This document shows, piece by piece, positions 7,391-13,991 of a DNA stretch of 15,234 nt. Each line of letters opens with the position of its first letter. Position 1 is the stretch's first letter. This stretch comes from Myxococcales bacterium. GTDB lineage: Bacteria > Myxococcota_A > UBA9160 > SMWR01. Position numbers and translations under genes: made by a program. A model generated the notes under the pieces. The model saw only the letters and a program-made list of their open reading frames with translations. It was not told where the DNA came from and searched no databases. The DNA is taken from assembly GCA_022572485.1 (NCBI GenBank), contig JACZVU010000052.1:1-15234 (forward strand), given 5' to 3'.

Positions 7391-7930
7391 GTGAATCGAA
7401 AGCGGATCATCTGCGGATTCCCGCTGCTTGCGTTGGCGATTCTTCAGCTCGCCGGCTCTGGCTGCGGCTACAAGCTCATCGACTACAGCGCGCCTATCGC
7501 GGGCCTGGGCTCGTTGGCGATTCAGACCTTCAAGAACGAATCCTACGAGCCCGGTGTCGAGTTCGTCGTGGCAGATGCTCTGCGCCGAGAGTTCTTGCGA
7601 CGCGGCGCGGTGGTGTTGGTCGACGATTCGGTTGATGCCGATCTGGTCGTATCGGGCGTCGTGGAGCCGATCGTCACAAGTGCCCGGAGTTTTTCGTCCG
7701 TCGCGCTCGCGATCGAGTGGGAAGTCACGCTCCAGCTGGCCGTCTACGTGGAGCGGTCGGACGGTATCAGGATGCGCCTCGATGAGGGTGCGACGTTGGC
7801 CAGGGAGCGTTACCTGGCGAGCGCGGATATTGAGGCAACCCGAAAGAATCGAGACGAAGCGATTCGGACGATGGCATCGGGCCTTGCCGCGCATGTCCAC
7901 GACATGCTCTATGAACTCTACCTGCCATGA
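7391..7930 (+). CDS. lptE: LPS-assembly lipoprotein LptE
   Basis: A 179-residue lipoprotein. The N-terminus has basic residues, a hydrophobic core (about 7-21) and AGSGC with lipidated C25, followed at once by GYKL. The C-G-Y-x-L start of the mature protein is a hallmark of LptE, which plugs the LptD barrel and helps place lipopolysaccharide in the outer membrane. The mature part has the family's alternating strand/helix pattern, with IQTFKNESYEPG and DADLVVSGVVEPI. The lipobox is imperfect (Gly at -3 where Leu is usual). The start is GTG at 7391 with no obvious ribosome binding site, chosen because it gives a complete signal peptide. The stop overlaps holA by ATGA; lptE-holA is a common neighbourhood, which supports the call. 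Confidence 0.85.
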   Translation: MNRKRIICGFPLLALAILQLAGSGCGYKLIDYSAPIAGLGSLAIQTFKNESYEPGVEFVVADALRREFLRRGAVVLVDDSVDADLVVSGVVEPIVTSARSFSSVALAIEWEVTLQLAVYVERSDGIRMRLDEGATLARERYLASADIEATRKNRDEAIRTMASGLAAHVHDMLYELYLP

Positions 7931-8901
7931 CCCTCGATGCGCTCCGCGCGGAACTCGAAGCGGGCCAGGTGCGTTCCAGCTACCTCGTCGTTGGTGCGGA
8001 GCCGCTGCTGCGCGACGAAGCGTTGGAGGCGATCCGAATCGCCGTGCTCGCCGACAGCCCCTCGGATTTCGACTACGAGAGACTCGACGGGAAGATGGTT
8101 ACGGGAGCCGCGTTGCTCGATGCGGTGGGAACACTGCCGGTATTGGCCCCTCGACGTCTCGTCGTGCTGCGCGAACCCGAGGCTGCACGTGCCAAGGCGC
8201 GCAGCCTCACGGACGCTCTCGGTGAAGCACTCGTCGTGCTGGAAGGCAGTCGTGACACCGTCCTCGTCGTCCTCGCGGAGAAGGTGGACGGGCGCTCCCG
8301 CTGGGTGAAGGCTTTTGGAAGTGCTGCAGTGGTGCGCTGTGATCCACCGCGAGGCGACCGGGCGCTCTCTGATTTCATCGGTGCCGAGGCGAATCGACAG
8401 GGAGTCGCCCTGGACCGGGCCGCGATCGCATTGCTCGCCGAGCGGACGGGCCCCCAGTTGTTGATGCTGCGGCAGGAGATCGCGAAAGCCGCTCTCTTCG
8501 TCGGGCCTGGTGAAAAGGTGAAAGCAAAGCACGTAGCGGAGTCGACGAGCGATGTTGCCGAAGAGCCCATCTGGGATCTCACCGACGCGATCGGCGAAGG
8601 GCGTTGCGGTGATGCGCTGGCCCTGCTCGGAAAATTGCTGCGCTCGGGGAGTGCGCCGCCCGCGATTCTGGGTGCGTTCGTCGGGCACTTTCGGAAACTC
8701 ACGAGCGTGCGTAGCGGAGGTATCGTTGCAGGACCGCCCTTCGCGATTCGCAAACTAGAGAGCCAGTCGCGCCGATTCAGCCCGGGGCGCCTGCTCTCTT
8801 GCCTCGCTGCGATTCACCAGACCGACCTCGCCCTCAAGGGTGCGGGGGGGATACCACCGGAACTCGCATTGGAGCGCCTGCTGATCGCCCTCGCCAGCTA
8901 A
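7927..8901 (+). CDS. holA: DNA polymerase III subunit delta (HolA)
   Basis: A 324-residue protein, close to the usual 330-345 for HolA. Delta is the part of the clamp loader that opens the beta sliding clamp so that it can be placed on DNA. The sequence shows the family's N-terminal pattern SSYLVVGAEPLLRDEA, where HolA proteins have Y-L-x-G-x-E/D-x-x-L. A mid region reads TGPQLLMLRQEIAKAAL (L-x-x-E-I-x-K-L type), followed by PIWDLTDAIGEG and the C-terminal helical collar with LLRSGSAPPAILGAFVGHFRKL. It lacks a Walker A motif, as expected for delta. The ATG overlaps the lptE stop (ATGA). It converges with rpsT, with 81 bases between the two stops. Confidence 0.93.
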   Translation: MTLDALRAELEAGQVRSSYLVVGAEPLLRDEALEAIRIAVLADSPSDFDYERLDGKMVTGAALLDAVGTLPVLAPRRLVVLREPEAARAKARSLTDALGEALVVLEGSRDTVLVVLAEKVDGRSRWVKAFGSAAVVRCDPPRGDRALSDFIGAEANRQGVALDRAAIALLAERTGPQLLMLRQEIAKAALFVGPGEKVKAKHVAESTSDVAEEPIWDLTDAIGEGRCGDALALLGKLLRSGSAPPAILGAFVGHFRKLTSVRSGGIVAGPPFAIRKLESQSRRFSPGRLLSCLAAIHQTDLALKGAGGIPPELALERLLIALAS

Positions 8902-8961
8902 CGGCGAAGCCATCGCGGATGTCCGCTCGGAGTGCTGCCGGTGCGTCTGGGTGCTCGGGTA

Positions 8962-8980
8962 CCGCGAGGTCGTTTCGCGG
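8962..8980. terminator. Possible shared hairpin between convergent holA and rpsT
   Basis: CCGCGA (8962-8967) and TCGCGG (8975-8980) form a six-base-pair GC-rich stem with a seven-base loop. It lies two bases beyond the rpsT stop and about 60 bases after the holA stop. There is no T-run on either strand, so intrinsic termination is uncertain; it may only protect 3' ends. Confidence 0.25.
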
Positions 8981-8982
8981 AA

Positions 8983-9252
8983 TCAGCTCGAAGCGAGTCG
9001 ATTCTGACTCTTGGCGAGGCGAGAGACGTGTCGGCTCGCGCGCTTCTTCGGGATCACTCCCTTCGATGCGGCCCGGTGCAGGACGCCCTCAGCGACCTTG
9101 AGTGCTGCCGTCGTCTCTCCTGCGTCACCCGCTGCCAGCGCGGCTCGAGCGCTCTTGACCGCCGACTTGACCTGGCTGCGCGTGTGGCGATTGCGCTTCG
9201 TGCGCTTGAGTGTCTGACGGGCTCTTTTCTTCGCCGATTTGTGATTTGCCAC
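8983..9252 (-). CDS. rpsT: 30S ribosomal protein S20
   Basis: An 89-residue, very basic protein starting MANHKSAKKRARQ, the characteristic S20 N-terminus. It continues with RNRHTRSQVKSAVK and ends with HRAASKGVIPKKRASRHVSRLAKS, the conserved S20 C-terminal half. S20 binds 16S rRNA early in assembly of the small subunit. The start codon is GTG, with AGAGAG a few bases upstream. E. coli rpsT also uses a non-ATG start (UUG), linked to control by S20 itself; whether this applies here is unknown. The gene is convergent with holA, a frequent neighbour. Its promoter appears at 9284-9312. Confidence 0.97.
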   Translation of the reverse strand: MANHKSAKKRARQTLKRTKRNRHTRSQVKSAVKSARAALAAGDAGETTAALKVAEGVLHRAASKGVIPKKRASRHVSRLAKSQNRLASS

Positions 9253-9283
9253 AGAATCTCTCTTTCAGAATTGACGGGGGCCG

Positions 9284-9312
9284 ATCATAGGGAGCGCTGG
9301 TCCTGGTGTCGA
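9284..9312 (-). promoter_or_regulatory. Sigma70-type promoter for rpsT
   Basis: On the minus strand TCGACA (9312-9307; five of six to TTGACA) is followed after exactly 17 bases by TATGAT (9289-9284; five of six to TATAAT). Transcription would start about 24 bases before the GTG of rpsT, leaving a short leader with the AGAGAG ribosome binding site. This is the best promoter match in the window. Confidence 0.6.
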
Positions 9313-9375
9313 CGGGAGCTGCCCGGATCTGGGGCTGGCCTTCAGGGGGGGAGCGGATTCACCGATAAGCACCGC

Positions 9376-9397
9376 GGGCCGGTGGGTTCCGGGGGGG
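9376..9397 (+). promoter_or_regulatory. G-quadruplex motif over the ribosome binding site of the 656-residue protein
   Basis: Four G-triplets with short loops (GGG at 9376, 9384, 9391 and 9395; loops of 5, 4 and 1 bases) fit the G3-N1-7 quadruplex pattern. The last seven Gs and the following A (9391-9398) also act as the Shine-Dalgarno sequence, five bases before the GTG at 9404. Another seven-G run lies at 9345-9351. Folding in the RNA could limit translation, but this is only a motif match. Confidence 0.35.
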
Positions 9398-9403
9398 ATT
9401 GCG

Positions 9404-11374
9404 GTGACGGGAAGCAAGAGTTGGGTCGTAGCCCTTGCGGCGGTCGGAGGCTGCTTCCTGGCATTTTGGGTACCCGCGAGCGCTCAGGGTCCCACGTCCC
9501 CGATCGAAGAGATACTGCCGGGCGGGCCCGAAGCGGCCCCCCCCGATGCTGGCGAAGAATTTCCCGCTGAATCGGACACGCGGCCGGTCCTCCGGGCTCC
9601 AGATTCCGATCCGGCCCCGCCAACGGATTTCGCGAGCAACCTGAGCCGAACTGCAGCGGCGGTTCGCCTCGCCTGGCGGGCCGAGGCTGAAACCCCAGCC
9701 GCGCGCGCCCAACGAGCCCGCCGCGCGGCCCTGCAGCACGGGATGTGGAACTTCGACTCCGCGGCGCGCGCGCTGATCGGCCCCGATCTAAGTGGTGTTG
9801 GTTTTGAGCAGGCGCAGGCGGCGGTCACGCTCTCCCCGGATCTGCCGGCGGCCCGAATGGCTTTGGCCCGGGAGATCTGGCTCAAAGGCGATTCACCGAT
9901 CACGGCGGCGAGGACGGCGTTCGGCGCGCTGTTCGCGATCCCTCGGCACTTAGAAGCGTCGATCTGGTTTTTGGCGACAACCCTCTACATCTGCGCGCTG
10001 GCGCTGATCGCCGGCGGATTCCTGATGATCAGCATTTACGGCGTTTTCGCGTTTCTCCACGCAGCCCACGACATGGGGGACCTGATTTCGCCAACGATGC
10101 CGACTTTCGCCCGCGCCGCACTGCTCGGTGCGGTGATGCTCGTACCGCTCGCTTTGCAACAGGGTTTGCTGGGGCTCACCCTCACGCTTTTTTCCATCGC
10201 CTTGGTCTACGGAGCCGCTCGACAGCGCCTGGTCTTGTGCCTGGCAGCGATTGCAGTGCTGGTTGGCATGTTCCCGATGGCTCGGCTCGCGGGAAGATTG
10301 ATCACCGCCTATGTCGAAAGCCCTATTGAGGCAGCAATGTTTGCGACCGATGGATTTGCGCTGCCCGGAGATATACGTCTGCTCGAATCGGTAGCGGAGA
10401 GCGACCCGATGGCCGCCATGGCACTGGCTGTGACGTCCCGCCGGGCGGGCAATCTGGCTGCAGCCGACGCGCAATATCAACGCCTGCTCCAGCAAGGGCC
10501 TGCCAATTACGCCGTCGCCAACAACGCTGCGAATGTGAAGCTGGAGCTCGGCCAGCTGGAGAGCGCCATCCGTCTCTACCGGAGATCGTTGGAAACGGAC
10601 GCTTCTGCGACCGTGCTCTTCAATCTTTCGCAGGCCCAGGGTCAGGCGTTCAAGCTGGATGACGCCGGCCCGACCCTGGCCGCCGCACAGCGATTGGACC
10701 CCGAGAGGGTCGCCGAACTCACACTGTTGCAAGGCAGCGGCCTCGCAGGGTTCACGACCGATCTCCCGCTGCCGCGTCGCATGTTCTGGGAGCGGATCTT
10801 CGCTTCCCGGTCTGGTGAATCGTTCGCGACCGAGCTTCGCTCGCTGATCGCGCCGGGCGCACTCGGCCAGAGCGCACGCTTCTCGGCGGGCGCATTTGCC
10901 TCGATCGCGATCCTCTCGTTACTGGGTGCTTTTCGATTGAAGAAATCTCACTGGTGCGGCCGGTGTGGTAGAACGATGTGTCCCCGCTGTGAGCCGGAAC
11001 TCGGTGAAGAAGAAGATTGCGAGAGTTGCAATCGTCTTTTTCAGCATCCCAAGACGACCGATCGCGCGATGCGAGCAGTGCGTGTCAACGCGCTGCGCTT
11101 TCGCGAGAAACGTCTGGCGCGCGTTCGGTTGATCGTATCGATTCTCCTTCCGGGAGCCGCCGGCGCGCTGGCGCGATGCCCTTGGGCGAGCTTCATCGGA
11201 GCTCTTTCTGCTGCGATCGCGATCATGGCGATTTTCGGGCGCGACAGTATCGCGCCGGATCCGCTTACGGCTGGTGCGGCGGCGCCGATGGCCTTCGGGC
11301 TGATCTCGGCTCTGTCGTTGTTCTGCTACGGCGCTTCGGTCACTTTTTCGCTCGCCGTGCAGAGTAGGAACTAG
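9404..11374 (+). CDS. Uncharacterised membrane protein with TPR-like region and six-cysteine zinc-ribbon-like segment
   Basis: A 656-residue protein that I cannot name. Residues 1-28 look like a signal peptide with cleavage after ASA. A Pro/Glu-rich stretch (30-75) and an Ala/Arg-rich helical part (80-180) follow. Hydrophobic segments lie near 185-219, 236-270 and 276-297. Residues about 334-436 look like TPR repeats (AGNLAAADAQYQRLLQQGP, then LGQLESAIRLYRRSLETD). A hydrophobic stretch (494-511) precedes six cysteines in three pairs (C518/C521, C526/C529, C539/C542), a likely zinc-binding ribbon. Two or three more hydrophobic segments follow (575-611, 622-652). The GTG start has a G-rich Shine-Dalgarno sequence five bases away. 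The gene ends two bases before the DUF4388-like gene, so the two probably work together. It may be an envelope assembly or scaffold protein, but no function can be assigned. Confidence 0.85.
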   Translation: MTGSKSWVVALAAVGGCFLAFWVPASAQGPTSPIEEILPGGPEAAPPDAGEEFPAESDTRPVLRAPDSDPAPPTDFASNLSRTAAAVRLAWRAEAETPAARAQRARRAALQHGMWNFDSAARALIGPDLSGVGFEQAQAAVTLSPDLPAARMALAREIWLKGDSPITAARTAFGALFAIPRHLEASIWFLATTLYICALALIAGGFLMISIYGVFAFLHAAHDMGDLISPTMPTFARAALLGAVMLVPLALQQGLLGLTLTLFSIALVYGAARQRLVLCLAAIAVLVGMFPMARLAGRLITAYVESPIEAAMFATDGFALPGDIRLLESVAESDPMAAMALAVTSRRAGNLAAADAQYQRLLQQGPANYAVANNAANVKLELGQLESAIRLYRRSLETDASATVLFNLSQAQGQAFKLDDAGPTLAAAQRLDPERVAELTLLQGSGLAGFTTDLPLPRRMFWERIFASRSGESFATELRSLIAPGALGQSARFSAGAFASIAILSLLGAFRLKKSHWCGRCGRTMCPRCEPELGEEEDCESCNRLFQHPKTTDRAMRAVRVNALRFREKRLARVRLIVSILLPGAAGALARCPWASFIGALSAAIAIMAIFGRDSIAPDPLTAGAAAPMAFGLISALSLFCYGASVTFSLAVQSRN

Positions 11375-11376
11375 CG

Positions 11377-12498
11377 ATGGCTGCATCTCTCCGCGGCGAT
11401 CTCAAGGCCTTCGGCATCGCGGATGTCTTCCAGTTGATCGGGCAACAGCGTAAGACCGGCGTTCTCGAATTCAACGGAGAGGGCCAACAGATCCGGATCC
11501 TCTTCGATCGGGGTTCAGTGGTATCCGCCGCTCCGGTCGGCTCCTGGCCCGACGCAGCCTTTGGGGAGATGCTCATGCGGTGCGGGTTGTTGAGCCGAGA
11601 CCGCGTTGACGGATTGCGGAGAGAGTGTGGCGCTTCAGCGCGGACATTGTCCGGTGTCGCGATTACCCGAGGGTATCTCGGTGAAGACGAGCTTCGGAAG
11701 ATCGAGGAACTCCTCACGCGCGAGACGATCTTCTCGGTCCTGCGCTGGAAAGCCGGTTCATTCGACTTCACGACGAAGGAAATCGAGCACGATCGGAGTG
11801 CCGACTCCCTTCTCGGAGCGGAGCAGATCCTGATGGACGGCCTCCGCATGGTCGATGAATGGCAGAGCTTCGCCGATCTCGTTCCATCCGAGGATACGGT
11901 TTTTTGTCGATTGCTCTCCTTTGAGCAATACGGCGAGCGCTGCAGCGGTGAGGCGCCCGGGCAACTTGCGAATGCCGAGCGCATCTTCGAGCTGGTCGAT
12001 GGGCGCTTTCCGGTGCGCCGCATCATCGACCTTTCCATGCTTGGCACCTTCGATTCGGTTCGCGCACTCGCCCAGCTACACCGATCCGATATCATCGAAA
12101 TCGTAGAGCTCGAAAACCTGGCGTCATCCTCCGAAGCCCATCCAGAAGAAACGCGTCAGCCGCCCCGATTCACCAGCCTCGCTGCGATCGCCTCGCTCGC
12201 TTTGCTCGCGGCTGTCATGGGATCGATCCTGCAGTGGTCGGGCTCCGGGGAGCCTCCGGATGCGTTTGCGATCCAGCGCCCCAGCGCCCTCGATCTCGCC
12301 AGATACGCCCATGAGAAGCACCGAATTCGCCACGCCCTCGAGACCTACTGGTTCACCCACGGTCGCTGGCCGACGGATCTCGCTGATCTCGCGAACGACG
12401 GTTTCTTGTCGCATCGGGAATTGGCATCCGAGGATGGCCATCCCTACTATTTCGCGAATCGCGAGAACGGTGCCTGGTTGCTCGCGCCGGACCGCTGA
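11377..12498 (+). CDS. DUF4388-like protein with one membrane helix and pseudopilin-like tail
   Basis: A 373-residue protein. The N-terminus (about 4-110) has the DUF4388 (PATAN-type) pattern: LRGDLKAFGIADVFQLIG, TGVLEF, IRILFDRGSVVSAA and later GYLGEDEL. Further helical sequence follows to about 250, including IFSVLRWKAGSFDF. These domains occur in deltaproteobacterial regulatory proteins, but their biochemical role is poorly known. One hydrophobic helix (267-285) is followed by a 70-residue tail with RIRHALETYWFTHGRWPTDLADL and HPYYFANRENGAWLL, which resembles the C-terminal part of type II secretion pseudopilins (a helix, then G-R-x-P). The topology would put the N-terminal domain in the cytoplasm and the tail outside. 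AGGAA at 11366-11370, six bases before the ATG, supports the start. The single TGA is directly followed, in the same frame, by the PhoH sequence. Confidence 0.82.
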   Translation: MAASLRGDLKAFGIADVFQLIGQQRKTGVLEFNGEGQQIRILFDRGSVVSAAPVGSWPDAAFGEMLMRCGLLSRDRVDGLRRECGASARTLSGVAITRGYLGEDELRKIEELLTRETIFSVLRWKAGSFDFTTKEIEHDRSADSLLGAEQILMDGLRMVDEWQSFADLVPSEDTVFCRLLSFEQYGERCSGEAPGQLANAERIFELVDGRFPVRRIIDLSMLGTFDSVRALAQLHRSDIIEIVELENLASSSEAHPEETRQPPRFTSLAAIASLALLAAVMGSILQWSGSGEPPDAFAIQRPSALDLARYAHEKHRIRHALETYWFTHGRWPTDLADLANDGFLSHRELASEDGHPYYFANRENGAWLLAPDR

Positions 12499-12510
12499 GG
12501 GAATCCCCTG
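12497..12510 (+). promoter_or_regulatory. Ribosome binding site and CTG start of the PhoH-like gene
   Basis: GAGG (12497-12500) overlaps the TGA of the DUF4388 gene and lies seven bases before CTG at 12508-12510. Translation from this CTG gives a complete PhoH N-terminus. No ATG, GTG or TTG exists in this frame between the upstream stop and the GTG at 12604. Confidence 0.55.
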
Positions 12511-13551
12511 TCCGAGACCGATGCCACTGCCCGCCAGACCCTGGTATTCGATGACAATCAGAGTGCGGCTGCACTCTACGGAGAGGAAGACCGCACCCTC
12601 CGCGTGCTGGAGCAAGATCTCGGGATCGATGTGAGGGCGCGTGGCAACGAAGTCCGGCTGGTCGGGGACGCCGTCAAGGTCGAGCTCGCGCGTAAGGTTC
12701 TCGAGGAGCTCTATGGTGTTGTTCGGTCCGGAGGTGAAGTGCGCGCTCGCGATGTTCGCCAAGCGGTGCGGATGGTTACCGAAGAGCCCGACGTGAATCT
12801 CGGAGAGGCCTACGAGGACGTTCTGTCTTCGGTCGGTGGCCGGCGTCGAATCAAGGCCAAGAACCTCAGTCAGCGTCGGTATATCGAGGCGATGCGCAAG
12901 AGTGACGTCGTCTTTGCGATCGGCCCCGCCGGCACAGGCAAGACGTATCTCGCGATGGCGATGGCGATCGCGGCCCTCAATCGCCACGAAGTTTCGCGCG
13001 TCGTGCTGATCCGTCCTGCGGTGGAAGCCGGAGAGAAGCTGGGTTTTCTGCCAGGATCGATGGCCGAAAAGGTCAACCCCTATCTACGCCCACTCTACGA
13101 TGCACTGAACGAGATGATGCCCTTTGAAAAATCCAGTCGTTTGCTGGAGCGAGGTGTAATCGAAGTGGCTCCGCTGGCCTTCATGCGCGGTCGCACGCTC
13201 AACGATTCATTCGTGATTCTGGACGAAGCGCAGAACACGACCTGTGAACAGATGAAGATGCTGCTGACGCGCCTCGGATTCGACTCGAAGGCGGTGATCA
13301 CCGGTGATGTCACGCAGATCGACCTACCGACTGACAAGCGCAGCGGGCTGGTGGACGCAACGAACATCCTCGTGGGCGTTGAAGGGATCGACTTCCTCTA
13401 TTTCAGTGAGAAGGACGTGGTTCGCCATCCCCTCGTCCAGTCGATCATCGTCGCCTACGATCGTCATGATGGGGGCTCGGCAAACGACCGCGCTGAGAAC
13501 GCTCAGAGGCAGCAGGCAGCGCGTAAAATGACGGATTCCGAAGACGAGTGA
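12508..13551 (+). CDS. ybeZ: PhoH-like ATPase (YbeZ)
   Basis: A PhoH-family P-loop ATPase, 347 residues if begun at CTG 12508. It has an N-terminal KH-like region (about 10-75; [17 protein letters not shown]). The ATPase core then shows Walker A GPAGTGKT (138-145), [16 protein letters not shown] (167-182), [13 protein letters not shown] (220-232), Walker [10 protein letters not shown] (236-244) and [11 protein letters not shown] (263-273). These match E. coli YbeZ closely; YbeZ partners the endoribonuclease YbeY in rRNA metabolism. The first conventional codon, GTG at 12604, would remove about 32 residues ([17 protein letters not shown] and flanks) that match the YbeZ N-terminus, so the CTG with its GAGG is preferred. 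The gene ends in a GTGA overlap with ybeY. The start is less certain than the identity. Confidence 0.93.
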   Translation: MSETDATARQTLVFDDNQSAAALYGEEDRTLRVLEQDLGIDVRARGNEVRLVGDAVKVELARKVLEELYGVVRSGGEVRARDVRQAVRMVTEEPDVNLGEAYEDVLSSVGGRRRIKAKNLSQRRYIEAMRKSDVVFAIGPAGTGKTYLAMAMAIAALNRHEVSRVVLIRPAVEAGEKLGFLPGSMAEKVNPYLRPLYDALNEMMPFEKSSRLLERGVIEVAPLAFMRGRTLNDSFVILDEAQNTTCEQMKMLLTRLGFDSKAVITGDVTQIDLPTDKRSGLVDATNILVGVEGIDFLYFSEKDVVRHPLVQSIIVAYDRHDGGSANDRAENAQRQQAARKMTDSEDE

Positions 13552-13991
13552 CGGTTCGACTCACGGTGCCGCCGCGATTGCGACAGCTGCCCCGGGTCGA
13601 CTCTCGCCTGCTCCGATCTCGCGCAGTTCGCGTGCTGAGAAAGGTTGGTCAGTCGAATTCGGAACTTTCGATCGCGGTCGTGCTGGACGACGAGATTGCG
13701 GCGCTGAATTTCGAGCATCGGGGGATGCGTTCCGCAACCGATGTCCTGTCGTTTTCTCTGCTCGAAGGTGCGCATAGCGACCAGCGCGGGAAGCTTCTCG
13801 GCGATGTGGTCATCGGAATCGAAACCGCGGGTCGCCAGGCGCGAGTGGCCCATAGGAGCCTGGACGAAGAAGTGGCGAGGCTCTTGATTCATGGGATCCT
13901 CCACCTGCTTGGGTGGGACCACGAGGAACCTGCGGAGGCCAAGCTGATGCGTGCGGAAGAGCGGCGACTGTGGCGTACGATCCGCTCTTGA
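13548..13991 (+). CDS. ybeY: Endoribonuclease YbeY
   Basis: A 147-residue metal-dependent single-strand endoribonuclease that takes part in 16S rRNA 3'-end maturation and ribosome quality control. The family signature H-G-x-L-H-L-x-G-x-D-H is intact as HGILHLLGWDH, with zinc ligands H115, H119 and H125. Upstream, NFEHRGMRSATDVLSF (54-69) matches the conserved N-x-x-x-R-x-x-x-x-x-TDVLSF pattern, followed by LGDVVIG (84-90). The length is typical. The GTG start overlaps the PhoH stop (GTGA), and the stop overlaps the lnt start (TTGA), so the three genes are tightly coupled. PhoH and YbeY are a known functional pair. Confidence 0.96.
   Translation: MTVRLTVPPRLRQLPRVDSRLLRSRAVRVLRKVGQSNSELSIAVVLDDEIAALNFEHRGMRSATDVLSFSLLEGAHSDQRGKLLGDVVIGIETAGRQARVAHRSLDEEVARLLIHGILHLLGWDHEEPAEAKLMRAEERRLWRTIRS

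Noticed and set aside
7428..8225. 265-codon open frame on the plus strand across lptE and holA
   Set aside because: The Ser/Arg/Trp-rich product looks like an out-of-frame reading, and both overlapped genes are well supported.
8915..8926. GCGG/CCGC hairpin after holA as a terminator
   Set aside because: The four-base stem with no following T-run is too weak.
9271..9299. TTGACG as a -35 element for a plus-strand promoter
   Set aside because: No -10-like hexamer lies 16-18 bases downstream, and the site sits in the rpsT leader.
9341..9369. TTCAGG-N17-GATAAG as a promoter for the 656-residue protein gene
   Set aside because: The -35 matches only three of six positions and the -10 four of six, which is expected by chance.
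9370..9384. CACCG/CGGTG hairpin upstream of the 656-residue protein
   Set aside because: It is only a five-base-pair stem in very GC-rich DNA, and it overlaps the better-supported quadruplex motif.
9950..10732. 260-codon open frame on the minus strand
   Set aside because: It is antisense to the membrane-protein gene, and the product is Gln/Arg/His-rich without family features.
12124..12987. 287-codon open frame on the minus strand
   Set aside because: It is antisense to the DUF4388 and PhoH genes and shows no recognisable domain.
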